Shown piece by piece: positions 39,401 to 52,131 of a stretch of DNA of 64,000 bases; position 1 is the first letter of the stretch; each line of letters begins with the position of its first letter. The notes beneath the pieces were generated by a model. That model worked only from the letters and a program-made list of their open reading frames with translations, was not told the DNA's origin and made no database searches. Origin of the DNA: Vanilla planifolia (taxonomy: Eukaryota; Streptophyta; Magnoliopsida; Asparagales; Orchidaceae); NCBI GenBank assembly GCA_023846275.1, contig CM043878.1:6999501-7063500 (forward strand). Direction: 5' to 3'. Both the position numbers and the translations under genes were made by a program.

Positions 39401-42400
39401 ATTTCAAAATCAACATATTTAATTAAGACCATCAAATTTGGTATTTAAGCCAATCACAATATTAAGTCTTTTGACATATCTATGGAGACATCAATGGCTT
39501 GAATCGTTAGTGACTAATAAAGAGAGAAGTAATTCATCTCATTTTATCTTCTTATTTAATACAATCAAAACCGTTTAATTCAATTCTAACAAAAAAACTT
39601 TATAAACATCGAAGTTGAGACAACCCTTAGGCCTATAACAAAGGAAGTTGAAACTTTTAGGTGAAGATTTATTGCCACTTCTTTATCATACTTTGTTATG
39701 TTAACTTGTTTATAATCGATCTTGTTATCATGGTAGTTTCTTTGTTTTTCCCTACTCAAAATATTTTGCTCAAATCTCTTCATGTTTAGATTTATTTTTG
39801 CTTACTTTGCCATGTTTGTTCTTTCCTTCTTAATGTATTTTCATGTCATTACAATTTTCAAAATGTAACTTTTGAAAGAATTTGATCCAATTTTTATATT
39901 AAAATAATTTTTTAGTCTAATTTTACCAACACAATATGATCTAACAAATATAAATATCACAAATTATATTTCCCTTATTAATTATTTTTTAAAAAAATTT
40001 TATTTCAACTAAAATATCAATTCTATCATCTTTCAATTGATGATTCTTTGGAACAATACATTTATTCTATCGTACTTCAAATTCTAAAAGGCATAGATAT
40101 TTATGCATTTTAGCTAAAGAGGTTGCTCTCAAAGAGATTTTCAGTAATTTTATTCCAACTATATTCTCTCTTTTGTCCTTTGTTTGACAAGTTGTAGGTA
40201 AAATGAAGATAATGGACATAAAAAATATGAGCATCATTTCTTGTTTAAAAAATAGAAAAAAATAATTATTACATAATTACTCATTTAATTTGAAATAGAT
40301 AAAAAAATATTTAATTAGAAAGTTTTTTTATAAAATATAAATAATAAAATTAAAATTTCAAGATTCTTAGTACAAAATCTTTTACCTTTTTCTATTTTTA
40401 TAACATGACAAATCGACTATGACATTGAGTTATGACTCATGTCTAGATTGGCATGAAATGCAAATTAAGTTATTTTTTTGTTTGTTTTTTTTATATTTGT
40501 TAAGAATGTTTTAAATTTGAAAATATTTATTATATTATGATAACCACATAATATGTATTTTAGTTAATGATCATCATTATATGTAATAAATATTTTTATT
40601 TAAATAATATTTTATCGATATACTTATATAATATAAGCTATTATGTATGTTTTATGACATATATTTATGGGCATATTTCTATATACAAATAATACATCTC
40701 AATCTCATATTTCTTTATTCCTTTGTTTATAACTATGCAACTTGTGGATAAAATTTGACAAGTTTATCACAAAATCACTATGCAACTCTTAACTATTATG
40801 ATATTAATAATAATATAAGCAAAAGCTAATGTGGAATTTGTATAACAAAATGAGTAGACGATGATAACAACAATACATGTCAATACTAGTAAACATTTAG
40901 TACTAATGATAACTATTAAGAAAAATGTATTATATTCTTGTTGAATAGTATGTAAAGACTTTTCATGCTCTTGCTTATAATTTCTTTTTAGCAAATTAAC
41001 CAACACATAAATGTATGCCATTTACAATTGCAATGTGGTTGCATTTGTCAAAAATTTCAATGTTGAAAGCTTTCATTGATCAAATTTTTAGTAATCAAAT
41101 TTGACTCTAAAACTTTACTATATTTTTTTTAATGGTTAGGGTCTCCTCTGTCACAAATTTCTAATCATATTACTAAAATTTAACCTATGGTATGATGATT
41201 CAAGCTTTTTCATTATAAGTTTTTATTGTAATAAACTAGTTATTATTAGTAATTACTTACGATTGATGATAATTTTTATGACGAACTCAATAAGGCATTT
41301 CTTTATTATTAGTGATTAAGTATTTAATGACTACATAGTTGGTCAGAAGTTTGTCATTAATTATGTTAGTGGTCATTAAAAGATGAGCTTATATTGGGAT
41401 TGAGGTGAGTGTTATGATCTTGGATATTTTGAAATTGTTCTCTTGGGTCATGAGAAGCCAAAACCTCTATGACATAAGAGTACAAAGAAAACTCACAAAC
41501 CATGCTCTTCTTTGTCTCTTGAATTGCTTTTTATCATGTGTTAAGGTCAAAAGTAAGATAAGTGAAAGGATTAGCTAATATTTATTATGCATGAATAACT
41601 AAATTATAATTATTAAAATTTTTTGGTGACACTTATGTGCATTATTTACAATTTCTCATAAAAATACTCTAAATGTATAAGCTTACTTTCCAATCTCGTG
41701 GGTTTGCAAATAGCTTATGTTACTACCTTCAAATAACATTATAAAAATTCTAAACACAATGATATATTACATTGAAAATTTTTAACATAAAATAAAATTG
41801 TTTACCAACCTATTTTTGCTTGTTAAGGGTATGACTTTTATTTATTGTGAATATGTTGGCTTATTCTCTATAGATCAACTATCACACATAGTTACTCAAA
41901 CATCTGCCAATATCCATGCAAGGATGAGCCAACAATACCTTACATCGTGTTTAAGTCCTTCACGATTGATCTGAAACATGAGAATAATGTGGAATGTTTT
42001 TGTCAAGAGGGTATAATGGGCAAAGTTTCATGTATACCTCTTTTGTATGGAACAAAAAAAGTCATAACTTGATACTTTTGAAAATCTAGACAAAGAATCT
42101 TGATTTGAACATCATACCCTTAAGTGAAATTGCCTAACTTATTATACTACTCATCATAAGCTAAGTACCACTTATAGTTTGGATTAAAACATTGATAATA
42201 TGGATGTAACTTTATTCGACCTCTATTAATAGTAAAAGGTTTATATGCTTGATGCATAGGGTTCATCAGATTTTGAAGTAAATGTCATCAAGCAAGTTTA
42301 ATATAAGAATATCTCAATATCATTGATGAAATGCTTTGTCAAATCAAGTATTATGTATTTGCCTTTGAAATATTTATAGATACAATTCAATCATATGTCT

Positions 42401-42602
42401 TAGAAACATAAAAGTCTACGATTTATTTATAATTGTCTAGAAAGGTTAATTAGTCTTATGTCACTTAGGAATATATGATATGTAATTAATATAATAATTA
42501 CTTTTTTATGTTGTTAGATTCAAAAAAATTTTAAAAAAAAACCCTATAATTTCTTCTTAGTTGATTTTAAAATTTAATGATAACTCTAAAATACATACCA
42601 AC

Positions 42603-42641
<39 letters not shown>

Positions 42642-42655
42642 TAATAATAATAATA

Positions 42656-42703
<48 letters not shown>
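42603..42703. repeat. (AAT)n trinucleotide microsatellite, ~100 bases
   Basis: AAT/ATA repeats in about 33 units, interrupted twice by a dropped base (ATAATATAATAAT). The interruptions split it into three phases. Confidence 0.95.
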
Positions 42704-42705
<2 letters not shown>

Positions 42706-43258
42706 TGTCAAATTTTGAAATCATAAACATTGCAAATAGTCATTTCGGGTTGCATATTATATATATATTCATTAACTAACCAAATTGAACAATTTAATTA
42801 TTATAGATGAAGTAACTTTTAAAATATCTTATGTATAACATATTATAGAAATAAGCATATATTCATATTACGAGATAAGTGACCACACAATATGTTGATG
42901 TATTGTCACATGTTGCCTTTTGAACACATGTTGTCTTGTGAACACATGTTATATAGTACACATTGCTTATAGTTGTTACATTATAACCCATTACCTTGTC
43001 ATGTCATCACACACATCATGCACACAAACTTTTTTGTTATTGAAGCTTTAATTTTATTATATATAATTTTCAATGATTTACATTGATGCTATTTGATGGT
43101 TTATAAAAAACAAATAATGCAACAAAAAGTTGTCATAGAATGTGTTTTTTTTCAAAAAAAAAAGTGATGAAAATATTTCATGACACAAGATTCTTTTTTA
43201 TTTTTAATGTTTTAAGCACGAATGATTCATTATAAATTTTAGTAGTAATCAATAAGAT

Positions 43259-43279
43259 TATATATATATATATATATAT
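43259..43279. repeat. Short (TA)n microsatellite
   Basis: Perfect TA run of about 21 bases. Confidence 0.9.
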
Positions 43280-46024
43280 CTTACATGCACTCAATAAAAA
43301 ATATCAATAAATGCTTTTGGGTTGGTTGAAACCACATGATATAGTTACCAAATAGCATAGAACAATCATATCACCCATCATTGCGATCAACAATTATCCT
43401 CATAATGTCCTATTAAATGGTTAAACTATCTTATGTGATGCCTCAAACCAAATGATGTTAGAACAAGAGGATAACATAATTGTCAAACTCATTTCAATAA
43501 ACACTTTTTTAATATTATCTAAATGTTCATAGTTTGAGCTTATTAGATCTTTATTTTTCTCAAATATAGAAATATGATAATAATAATAATTTAATAATGA
43601 AACCAAATATTAGTTAAAATATCAAGCTTAGATTTTAAAAAATAAATAATTATAACTCATATAATGATGTTAGCATTAGGCTTGTTTTGATGAATATTTT
43701 TTAATGTCTTTCAAACCTTCGAGATCTAAACCTTTGTGATTTTATACAAAATTTTATTTAACAAATTTTAATACATTATACTCATTTATAAATTATATCA
43801 ATTTTTATTTATTTAAAAATAATAAAATAATTATATAATATTAAAAGACAAAAATGTCTACTAAGACAAAACTTAAGGCATTGTAATAACTATATGAACT
43901 CTTGTATTTCATGTACATCTACATAATTTATGAAAAGAACTATCTTCTTAATAACCATTTTCTAAATCTCAATGAGTATGTCAAGTATTTTTTAGATGTT
44001 TTATGAAATGCCCTAAAAGAAAGTGATAGATAATTCCTTTACAATTGATTACAATTTTTTTTTTGTTGCTATTATTGTGGTCAAAAAATATCTCTAAGAA
44101 TCGATTAACAAATTATTTGATATTGGGCATTTAAAAATGTTGGATTTAGATTAGATAGACCCGTATCTAGATCCAATTTGAATCTCACCTTATATTGCAT
44201 TAAAATCAACTTAAATTCGATCCAACATTCGTGATATTTAGTAAAAACCTAGATGTCTTATAAAAGGAGGAATAAAAATGAAATAATCATAGCTATAAGA
44301 TTATCATTTAAGGTAAAAATCCATTTAGATCAATATTTATTGATGTTATTTGCATCTTTTTGTTTATAATATATTTGCATGTAAGAAAGCAAGTATGTGT
44401 ATTTATTCATATATAGTATATAAGTAATAATAATATTTATAAATTACATTTATGTACATATGTGTGAAAATATATATATTTTGATTAGGTTACAAATAAA
44501 TCATATTAGAGTCAATTTATGACCATATCAATTCAAATGAGACATAATAGATAAATATATTGTCTTTTGAACTTTTGAATAAAATAATACTAATAATTGT
44601 TATATTTTTGAAACAAAAATAATTAAATTTTATTCCATTCAACTAGTATAAAAAAATGATAGACATATAACTATGATTTACAGAATAATTTGATTATAAT
44701 ATGACTCAAAAGATAGAATATGTACCATATTATTAAATTAGATTTGAATATGATAATGACTTGATTCTTTCATTTTCATGGCTAAATCAAATTACACCTT
44801 GTGCTATAGCCAAAACTTGACTCGAGAACATTATAGATGATAGCCCAAGCCTCTTTTATGTTGAAGCATGCACTAGCTTACTATAATACGCTCTTTTTGC
44901 TCCATTGCTCCATTGTATGAAGAATAGAACAAAGTTGGGGCCATGAATACTATCTTGTTTCCACTTGTACAAAAATGAAATATGAACAAAGACAAGCATT
45001 CTCCAAGTTGTGAAAAGACACTAGCCCAAAAAATCCATATACAAAGGGAAATGGAAGAGATAAGGCATAAAGTTGAGTGAAAAAAATAGCTTTCCTCTTC
45101 ATGACATAAAGCATATATACCCTCTTTAGTTCTCGTCAAATTGGAGCTGTGGATGTACATTACCAGTTCTTTTGTTAGTTTGAACTTTGATGAGGATATA
45201 TGCTTTGTTAGTTTAGATGATAATAGTTAGAATACAATGATAAGTTAATATAACAGTATTGATAAGATGACAACATATGTTTTGAAATGAAATCGATGTA
45301 TAAAAACACATGTCTTTTAAGACAAATAAAGTTAAAGTTTAATAATTTAAAGTATTTATAATAATTTAAATTTCTATTTTTTTAAAACTTAATTATAAGT
45401 CTTATGTGATATCTACAATCTATAAGTCTATAATCAAAGCATATTGTTTAAAAGAAATTCATTAAACATAGTTTAATAAGTCTTTCTAAACTACACCTTT
45501 GTCTACTCCAATGATTATTTTGAATAATTATTAAAACAACTTAAAGAACGGTTTATACGAATAAAAAAGAAATTAAAATTATTTGATAATTTTAAATTTT
45601 TTAAGGATTTAAATAGAAAACAATATTTATGTATAGAAACTAGACAAATATAGACTTTGTTTGATCACTTGAGTTTCCATTTAATTTTAATTTCTTTTCA
45701 AACTCAAAAACATAAAAATCTCAATAAATTTTTTTTTTTAGAACATTATTTTCTTTTAATAATTATCCTTTTGAATTTTTTTAAATTATATATAAAAAAT
45801 AAAATTTTGTTAAAAAAATATATTCGTATTTTATTAAAAATCATTTTATAAATAGTCATAATCAGAGAATAATCAAGCGGACCACACGTCACTCTCAAGC
45901 TAATAATCAGAAGGAAAAACAATTATGGCTAAAGACACCCCTTTTTCTAATTTTTATACAAATCACACCCAATAAATAAATAAACAAATAAATAAACACA
46001 TACTTTCTTCATACTTCTCAAATG

Positions 46025-46033
46025 CTATATAAA
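46025..46033 (+). promoter_or_regulatory. TATA box of the glutaredoxin gene
   Basis: CTATATAAA is followed by GG in a GC-richer context, about 80 bases before the chosen start. It overlaps an in-frame upstream ATG at 46022, which therefore lies in or before the core promoter and is unlikely to be translated. Confidence 0.8.
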
Positions 46034-46111
46034 GGCCTAACATTGGCGTTTCACCACATCCCAAAGCTTTCCTTCACCAAAGAGCATCTCTTTTGTGCAT
46101 CTACATTTCTA

Positions 46112-46426
46112 ATGGAAAGAGTGATGAAGTTGGCATCTCAAAGGGCTGTGGTGGTCTTCAGCCTCAGCTCTTGTTGCATGTGTCACACTGTGAAGCAGCT
46201 CCTAATCGGGGAGCTAGGAGTTAACCCGACCATCTATGAGCTCGATGAGGACCCCAAGGGGAAGGAGATGGAGTGGGCCCTTGCAAAGATGCTGGGTCGC
46301 AGCCCACCCGTGCCCGCGGTGTTTGTCGGTGGTAGGCTCATTGGTCCGACAGATAAGGTCATGTCACTGCATCTCAGCGGGAAGCTCATCCCGCTACTAC
46401 AAGATGCAGGTGCTATCTGGCTCTGA
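46112..46426 (+). CDS. CC-type glutaredoxin (ROXY-like)
   Basis: CC-type glutaredoxins are a land-plant class acting in the cytosol and nucleus; they bind TGA-type bZIP factors and influence development and stress responses. The 104-residue intronless product has the usual size. The class-defining active site is CCMC (residues 21-24, in SLSSCCMCHTVKQLL). The glutathione-binding parts follow: PPVPAVFVGGRLIGPTDKVM has the TVP-like loop as PVPAVF and the GG motif. The C-terminus is AIWL, where most members have ALWL, the motif linked to TGA-factor and repressor binding. The frame is open back to 46022, but the TATA box at 46025-46033 makes the ATG at 46112 (MERVMKLAS) the likely start. G+C is far above the flanks, as in many monocot genes. 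No symbol can be assigned safely. Confidence 0.95.
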   Translation: MERVMKLASQRAVVVFSLSSCCMCHTVKQLLIGELGVNPTIYELDEDPKGKEMEWALAKMLGRSPPVPAVFVGGRLIGPTDKVMSLHLSGKLIPLLQDAGAIWL

Positions 46427-49400
46427 TATCACTTGATGTATTTGGGGTGAAGAAGTAATCGTAGGGTTTTTTACTTTTGCAAGATGAGTTTTTTTTTCTT
46501 TTTCTTGTGTTATTATGTAATTTCATAACATCTATCACACAAGATTGTGTTGGGTATAACTATTGTTAAATGTTAAGCTGATTAATAAAAAATATAGTTA
46601 AAAATATACTATTATCAAGTGATGTTTAAACATTATGATTTTGATAAATGTGTTATTGATAAGAGAATGAAAAAAAATGATGATTATTATAAAATAATTG
46701 AAATAGTTGTTGATTTTGTGATGAAAGTATAAAACAATTTTTTCAACATCATTTTAAAAATATAAAATTATTTTAAACCCTTTTTTATTACAAAAATATG
46801 TTTAAAATATGATAAGTTAAATACATAATTATATTTAAAAAATATTTTCAAAAAATCTAAACTTCAAAACAATGTATCAAATAGAATTTAGGACAATATT
46901 CTTATTAATATTTTTTCACTTTATTTGTTATTGCTTGTTTTAACAATATATATTAGTTTAGTTTTGTTTCTCTCTGGGATATGGGATGTCACATTTGTGT
47001 GTTTTTATTATACTTCAATCTCTTTTATATATGATGCAATCGATTTATCAAGGTTATCCAAGTTATAGTTTTTGGTTGAGATCATTAATTATAAGAGAAG
47101 ATATTTATGTGAGATCATGAATTTTATTCTCTAATTATGACATAACATATGACAGTGAAATTAGATTGTCCTAATTATATCAGTCTATCAATCTCAATAT
47201 TCGATCTAAATGTGTTTTCCTTTGACGAGGAATCTAGTTCTTACTAATTGAGCACGTGAAACATAATTCATTAATGAATATTCAATTTCTAAACCAGATG
47301 TTTAGTTTCATCCATCCTTTTGTTGTCTTGAATTTTTAAAGATTAAGCATTTTTTTATTATAATTCATTTTTCAATGAAAGAGTTTTATCTCAATAAAAG
47401 TCAATTAAACATCAACTCATAAGAATTGCAAAGTTAAGAAAACTAAGACAATCTTTGCACTTCTACAAAATAAGAAGAAAGTTATGAACTATTATTTGTT
47501 GAAACCCTTGTTCTCACTCAACCTTGTATAATTTTCTTGAAGACTTTGACTTTATTTGTGATTGTAGTGGTCTTACTCAAGAAATCCTTAACAAATTAAA
47601 TATAATTGTGATCTTTATATTGTAGAAGAGGTCATATAGTATCTCTTTTTTCTTCTTTTCCTATCCCATCTTGGTCATTTGATCAATGTCACAAAATCGA
47701 GTGTTCTCTTTATTTGAAAATATAACAATAATAATGCAAGTTGCTATTTGATCTAAAATATAATAAGTTGGACCTATACAATTAAATCTTAAAATAAAAA
47801 AATGAAAAAAAAAATGCTTTTATGAAGAACCTAAGATACCCCCTAAATTATAGATAAACATATTGATAAAATCTCATAGATAAGCTCCCATATTTGATTA
47901 CTCCTAAATAAAAAAATGAGACAGAAAAGAATTATGTAGGTCTTATTTAGAAAAAAACAATTTTACTCAAAATATTTTTAATACAACATCAAAAAGGGAT
48001 TACAAAGTTACTCTCATTGCTTCTTTCTTAAAATTATAAAATAAGAAATACTTACATTAGCCTTTAAAGAGGAAGAAAGACAACTAGAATTTTATTTATA
48101 ATACTTTTTTTCTTGGCTATTTTATGAGTATTGATCTTCATTTTATGTATTTTTAGAAATTGGTTCTCAATATTCAAGTTAGGATATGTTTCACATTTAT
48201 ATTAGAGTATGCTTTATTGATAAGTTATTAACAATCATTTATAATATTTTTCTTGTATATACTAAAACTATAGATTATAAAATTTTTGTAGAAGGCACAA
48301 ATGATTTCTCTATTAATGTTTATATCATATACATATACAAATATATTCCTTATATCTAAAGAGAATGCTCGTAACATTACTTCTGTGGTTTTTTGGTTCA
48401 TGATAAATGCATTTCACCTATGACTATGCTTACTATAATACTAGTTGTGGAATGTGTTATTTGCATTTTTATGAACTTGCATATCTTTTTATATGTTATT
48501 ACATTAGGTGTGACTATTATTATCTAAAATGGTGTTGAAGGAAGGCTTTAAGATAATTGTTAAAATAGTTTTATTTGATAAATTACTTGTTAGAAAATCG
48601 GTAGAAAATATTTATTGCATTACTTTTCAATAGTTTAGGTATAAAAAATTGTTGCATTTTGATTTGTAGAAAAAATATAAATAAATGTAAAACAGGTTCA
48701 AATTTATCTTTTTCAAATATATTTTAAATTGATATTTTGGAAATGCATTTATAAATTAATTAAATGATATTAAGAGTTTATCTCCAAAACAAAAAATTAG
48801 TTTGACATGACTTAAATTAAATATTTTTTATCCCAAAATATTAATCCAAGTTTTTTAAAACAAAAATTCCTATAAAGAAAAGCATCCTAAATTTTGAGAT
48901 GCTAATAAACTTGTTTCACAATAAATAATTTTTCAAATAAATTTGTAATAATATTTTATTAGATGACCAAAATCTGTACAGCTTCCATATGGATTGGAGC
49001 TTAGGGTTGTTTCTAAACAATTTTTTATTAAATATTAAATAACCTAAAAATAAATTATTTTTGATTTATTTTTACTATATATTTGTTAATATTATTGTCA
49101 AAAGTAAAGTATTTTCTGGTTTTTTATAGGCAAGTAAGATTAATATCTTAATATTATTTTTAGAGCTCAAAACTATATTTTATTTGATAATTACAACAAC
49201 ATTTGCATTTGGAACGCAATTCCAAACAGAGCAGTTAGAACGCAACTTCAAACGCGGTGTCCGAAATAAGCTGCATCCAAACTAACCCGTGGAAGTGAAA
49301 TATTTGCGCCACATCCAAAGCAATGAAAAAGTGATTCGAGGCATATATAAATGAGCATCGTATCCATGAACCAGATGTCTCCATTCACAGACCCCCATCA

Positions 49401-50280
49401 ACTTTGGTTAGTGTATTAGTCCATGGTGCCACGTGTTATTTCCTTTTATTATCTATTTTATTATTATTATTATTAGTATTGTTCAAATCAAATAAAAATA
49501 CTAAAAAAATATTATAATAAAAGGGAATATTGATGTTGAGGGAAGCACACAACACACATACAAATTTGATGAAATTTAAAAATACAAATAAATAAATCAT
49601 AACACTTATGACTGATGAAAATTAATTTTATCATTATCTTCATAGTTAAAATAAGGAAAAAAATATTAGAATAATTATGATTGAGATAGTGTTATAATTA
49701 TTAATTGGATTCTCATGACTTTTTTCTTTTGTTTAAGTTGTTTTTATAGAAAAATAGAAACATTATGTAAATGAGAATTTTAATGAGTGATAGGAGATTT
49801 TTGACATTAAATATTAAATCAAGAAGAATGATAAACATTTAATGAAATCAAAATATCTTTTATATTTTATACCATTAAAAAAAGTAAGAATAAGTTTAGC
49901 ATATTAAGTGGGTTTTAATCATGTAGTTGTTTTTGCTTTTCATTAACTATGTATAGTTATGTGTATGTGCATATACACATAATCATGATAAATTTTAAAA
50001 TATATTCCATAGCTTATTAGAATATTCATGCATAATACAAAAAGATGATAAATTTTATAGAATAAAATTGAACATAATCTTTTACAATAACTCATGATAT
50101 GAATTTCTTTTATAAAAAAGAGATAATATATAGTAAAATAGTAAATAAAAACAAATCCTTAAAAATAATGTCTTGCTTTTTTTGTTTCATGTTCTTTTAA
50201 ATAACATAAAAACTATGACAAATTATTATTAAAATATGTAATAATTTAAAAAATAATAATAATAAAATACTTTGTTAAAA
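46427..50280. other. AT-rich intergenic region, no gene recognised
   Basis: The glutaredoxin 3'UTR occupies the first part; an AATAAAAAATA word near 46584 may be its polyadenylation signal. The rest is low-complexity AT-rich sequence. A short GC-richer patch with GGAACGCAATTCC at about 49210-49230, followed by AACGCAACTTCAAACGC and CATCCAAACTAACCC, looks like the edge of a non-autonomous DNA transposon, but I could not find its partner end. Confidence 0.45.
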
Positions 50281-50296
50281 TTTGAGAAAACGCTCA

Positions 50297-50303
50297 TATA
50301 AAA
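50297..50303 (+). promoter_or_regulatory. Candidate TATA box upstream of a GC-rich block
   Basis: TATAAAA is followed at once by CGCGCCC and about 200 bases of CpG- and pyrimidine-rich sequence (50305-50500), unlike the AT-rich DNA to its left. This is the layout of a core promoter with a leader. Confidence 0.55.
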
Positions 50304-50503
50304 CGCGCCCTCCCAAACAAACGTGCCCTACAGCGGTGAACGAACGCTCTAGAAAGAAAGTGACCCCCATGACTAACCAGACGAGACCTTCCTTTTTTCA
50401 CCCCTTTCGCCCTCGGACCGGCGTTGGATCTTTTCGGCATCCCAAGCCATCTCCGATCGTCCTCTGCTCTCTCTGCCCTCTTCTGCAGGAGAAATATTCC
50501 AAA

Positions 50504-50701
50504 GATGGGTTACGTAGTAGACCTTCTTCTTGATTTGTTCGCTGCGGCGGCGATGGTTCTGTTTCTGGTCATCTTGTTCAGAGGTCTGGTTTTGATCTTG
50601 TTTGGCTTCTTTCTTCTCGCTTGCCTCCTCGAACCAGGTATCTTCTTCTTCTTCCTCTTCCCGACTCGCCGCTATGCTGTCGTCACCATATACCACAATT
50701 G
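50504..50701 (+). CDS. Short hydrophobic ORF or first exon, unknown function
   Basis: The ATG at 50504 follows the candidate TATA box by about 200 bases and opens a frame of 65 codons. Residues 1-45 (MGYVVDLLLDLFAAAAMVLF then LVILFRGLVLILFGFFLLAC) form one or two membrane helices with a single Arg between them. A possible donor (CCAG|GTATCT) occurs at 50637-50638, so the conserved part may be only exon 1 and the tail (IFFFFLFPTRRYAVV...) intron. No downstream exon was recognised before the convergent F-box gene. It could also be the 5' end of a non-coding transcript. I do not recognise the family. Confidence 0.4.
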
Positions 50702-50709
50702 AAGGCCTT

Positions 50710-52131
50710 CAGATCACAGTCTATTTGTGTACCATCTGCCGTCCAGCTGTTTACTTTTCCTTTTTTTGTAAATTAGGAATAGAAAAAGTTAGAATATATA
50801 ACTTCCTCAAGCTTCTTCCCTCTTTAGATAACTTTTGTTTCATTAATCAACATAATATATCATCAATTAAACCAACACTTAGTTGTACATACAGCACGAC
50901 ATTGACTTAGAATTCACTTGAACAACTCATCGGACTAGCATTTGTATCCATTCTTCATCGCTCACTGTGTTAGCATTCTATTCTTTTAAGACTTTGTTTA
51001 ATACACCATTTCAAGGAGCACCTCAAACGATCCCTGAAGCATCAAATCGTTTGAACGATTTAATCTTCATTGAATCAGAAACTGTAATACTATTTGTTAA
51101 AAGAAAAATTATCTTAATACATTAAGATGTGGATACCCTCCCTTTAACTCACAAATCAATACCAGTGGATGAAGATCATTCTTTATTTATATCTCAATCA
51201 TTAAATTATATTGAATAAATCTATGGAAATGAAAAGTTTTTCATTCAAAAAGAGAATTTGAGCTAGTTTTGTTTGTTCAGCATACCACTTTTTGGTGAAA
51301 TCAATCATGGAGTTATCAAACTAGTACATGCATATCTTATAGTTTCATGAGAAATGTTTAAATTTTTCAACATAGGAGAGCAAATTACAATAATCATGTA
51401 ACAATCTATCAACAAGATAAATTATGTTAACACCAATCTAATAATCAGTTCTAACATCAAATGTTTGATGATAAAACCATAACAAGCAAGATTGATTGCT
51501 TTTTATAAGTTTAAGATCTAAAATTTTTCTTCTTAAAATTGCTTAAATATCATTTTCTCAAAATTTCATATTTTAAATAGACAATTGTTTTTATATTTTG
51601 TTCATTTTTTTAATATATATATATATATATATATATCAAATTATATAATTAGGTGATGTATATCTTTGTTCTTATTATGATAAATTCTAACCAATGATAT
51701 ATTTATTCTCATTTTTAAAATATTTTATTATTTAATTGATTTTAACATATTTTACATGAAGATTATGTAATGATTAAATTATTTCTTCTTCTTTTTTTTT
51801 ATCAAAAAACAAATAAAAAATATTATAATCACACTTAATAAAAGCAAAGAGAACTTTGGTTCTAGCAAATTTTTGCAATGACATGATAGGCATATGACTC
51901 ATTGTATCAAGAATAGAAGCAGATTTTATTAAGCAATTTGAATGAAGACTTCACATCTGAGTAAAAAGAAGTATTGAATCAAGATTGGAGTCCTAATTAT
52001 CAAATTTGCTCAGTTGTTTAGATTATAGTATAATATTATTAATTTATTAAACATTTTTAAGTACCTTACACTCTAACACAGCTTTACATAACTTAAACAG
52101 AAGCCTGTAGAATAGTGTTTGCATCTACTTA
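50710..52131. other. Convergent flank, no gene recognised
   Basis: AT-rich sequence lies between the short plus-strand ORF and the 3' end of the minus-strand F-box gene. It contains an (AT)n run at 51612-51636. Any further exons of the plus-strand unit would have to lie here, but none is evident. Confidence 0.45.
51612..51636. repeat. (AT)n microsatellite
   Basis: Perfect AT run of about 25 bases. Confidence 0.9.

Larger units (their letters stand above)
34270..46000. other. Gene-poor AT-rich region
   Basis: I recognise no gene in 11.7 kb. Short frames (for example plus 34716-34976, minus 44873-45160, minus 40767-41021) show no family signature. The supportable contents are microsatellites at 36417, 42603 and 43259. 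Words such as TTAGTGGTCATT and GTCATTAATTATG near 41270-41390, and an AAACCAAACAAAGCCC end near 38120, suggest decayed DNA transposons, but no complete ends were found. Confidence 0.5.

Noticed and set aside
42603..42703. AAT repeat as a CRISPR-like or satellite array
   Set aside because: It is a plain trinucleotide microsatellite with no spacers.
46022..46111. 30-residue N-terminal extension or transit peptide of the glutaredoxin
   Set aside because: The extension overlaps the TATA box, and CC-type glutaredoxins normally start close to the chosen Met.
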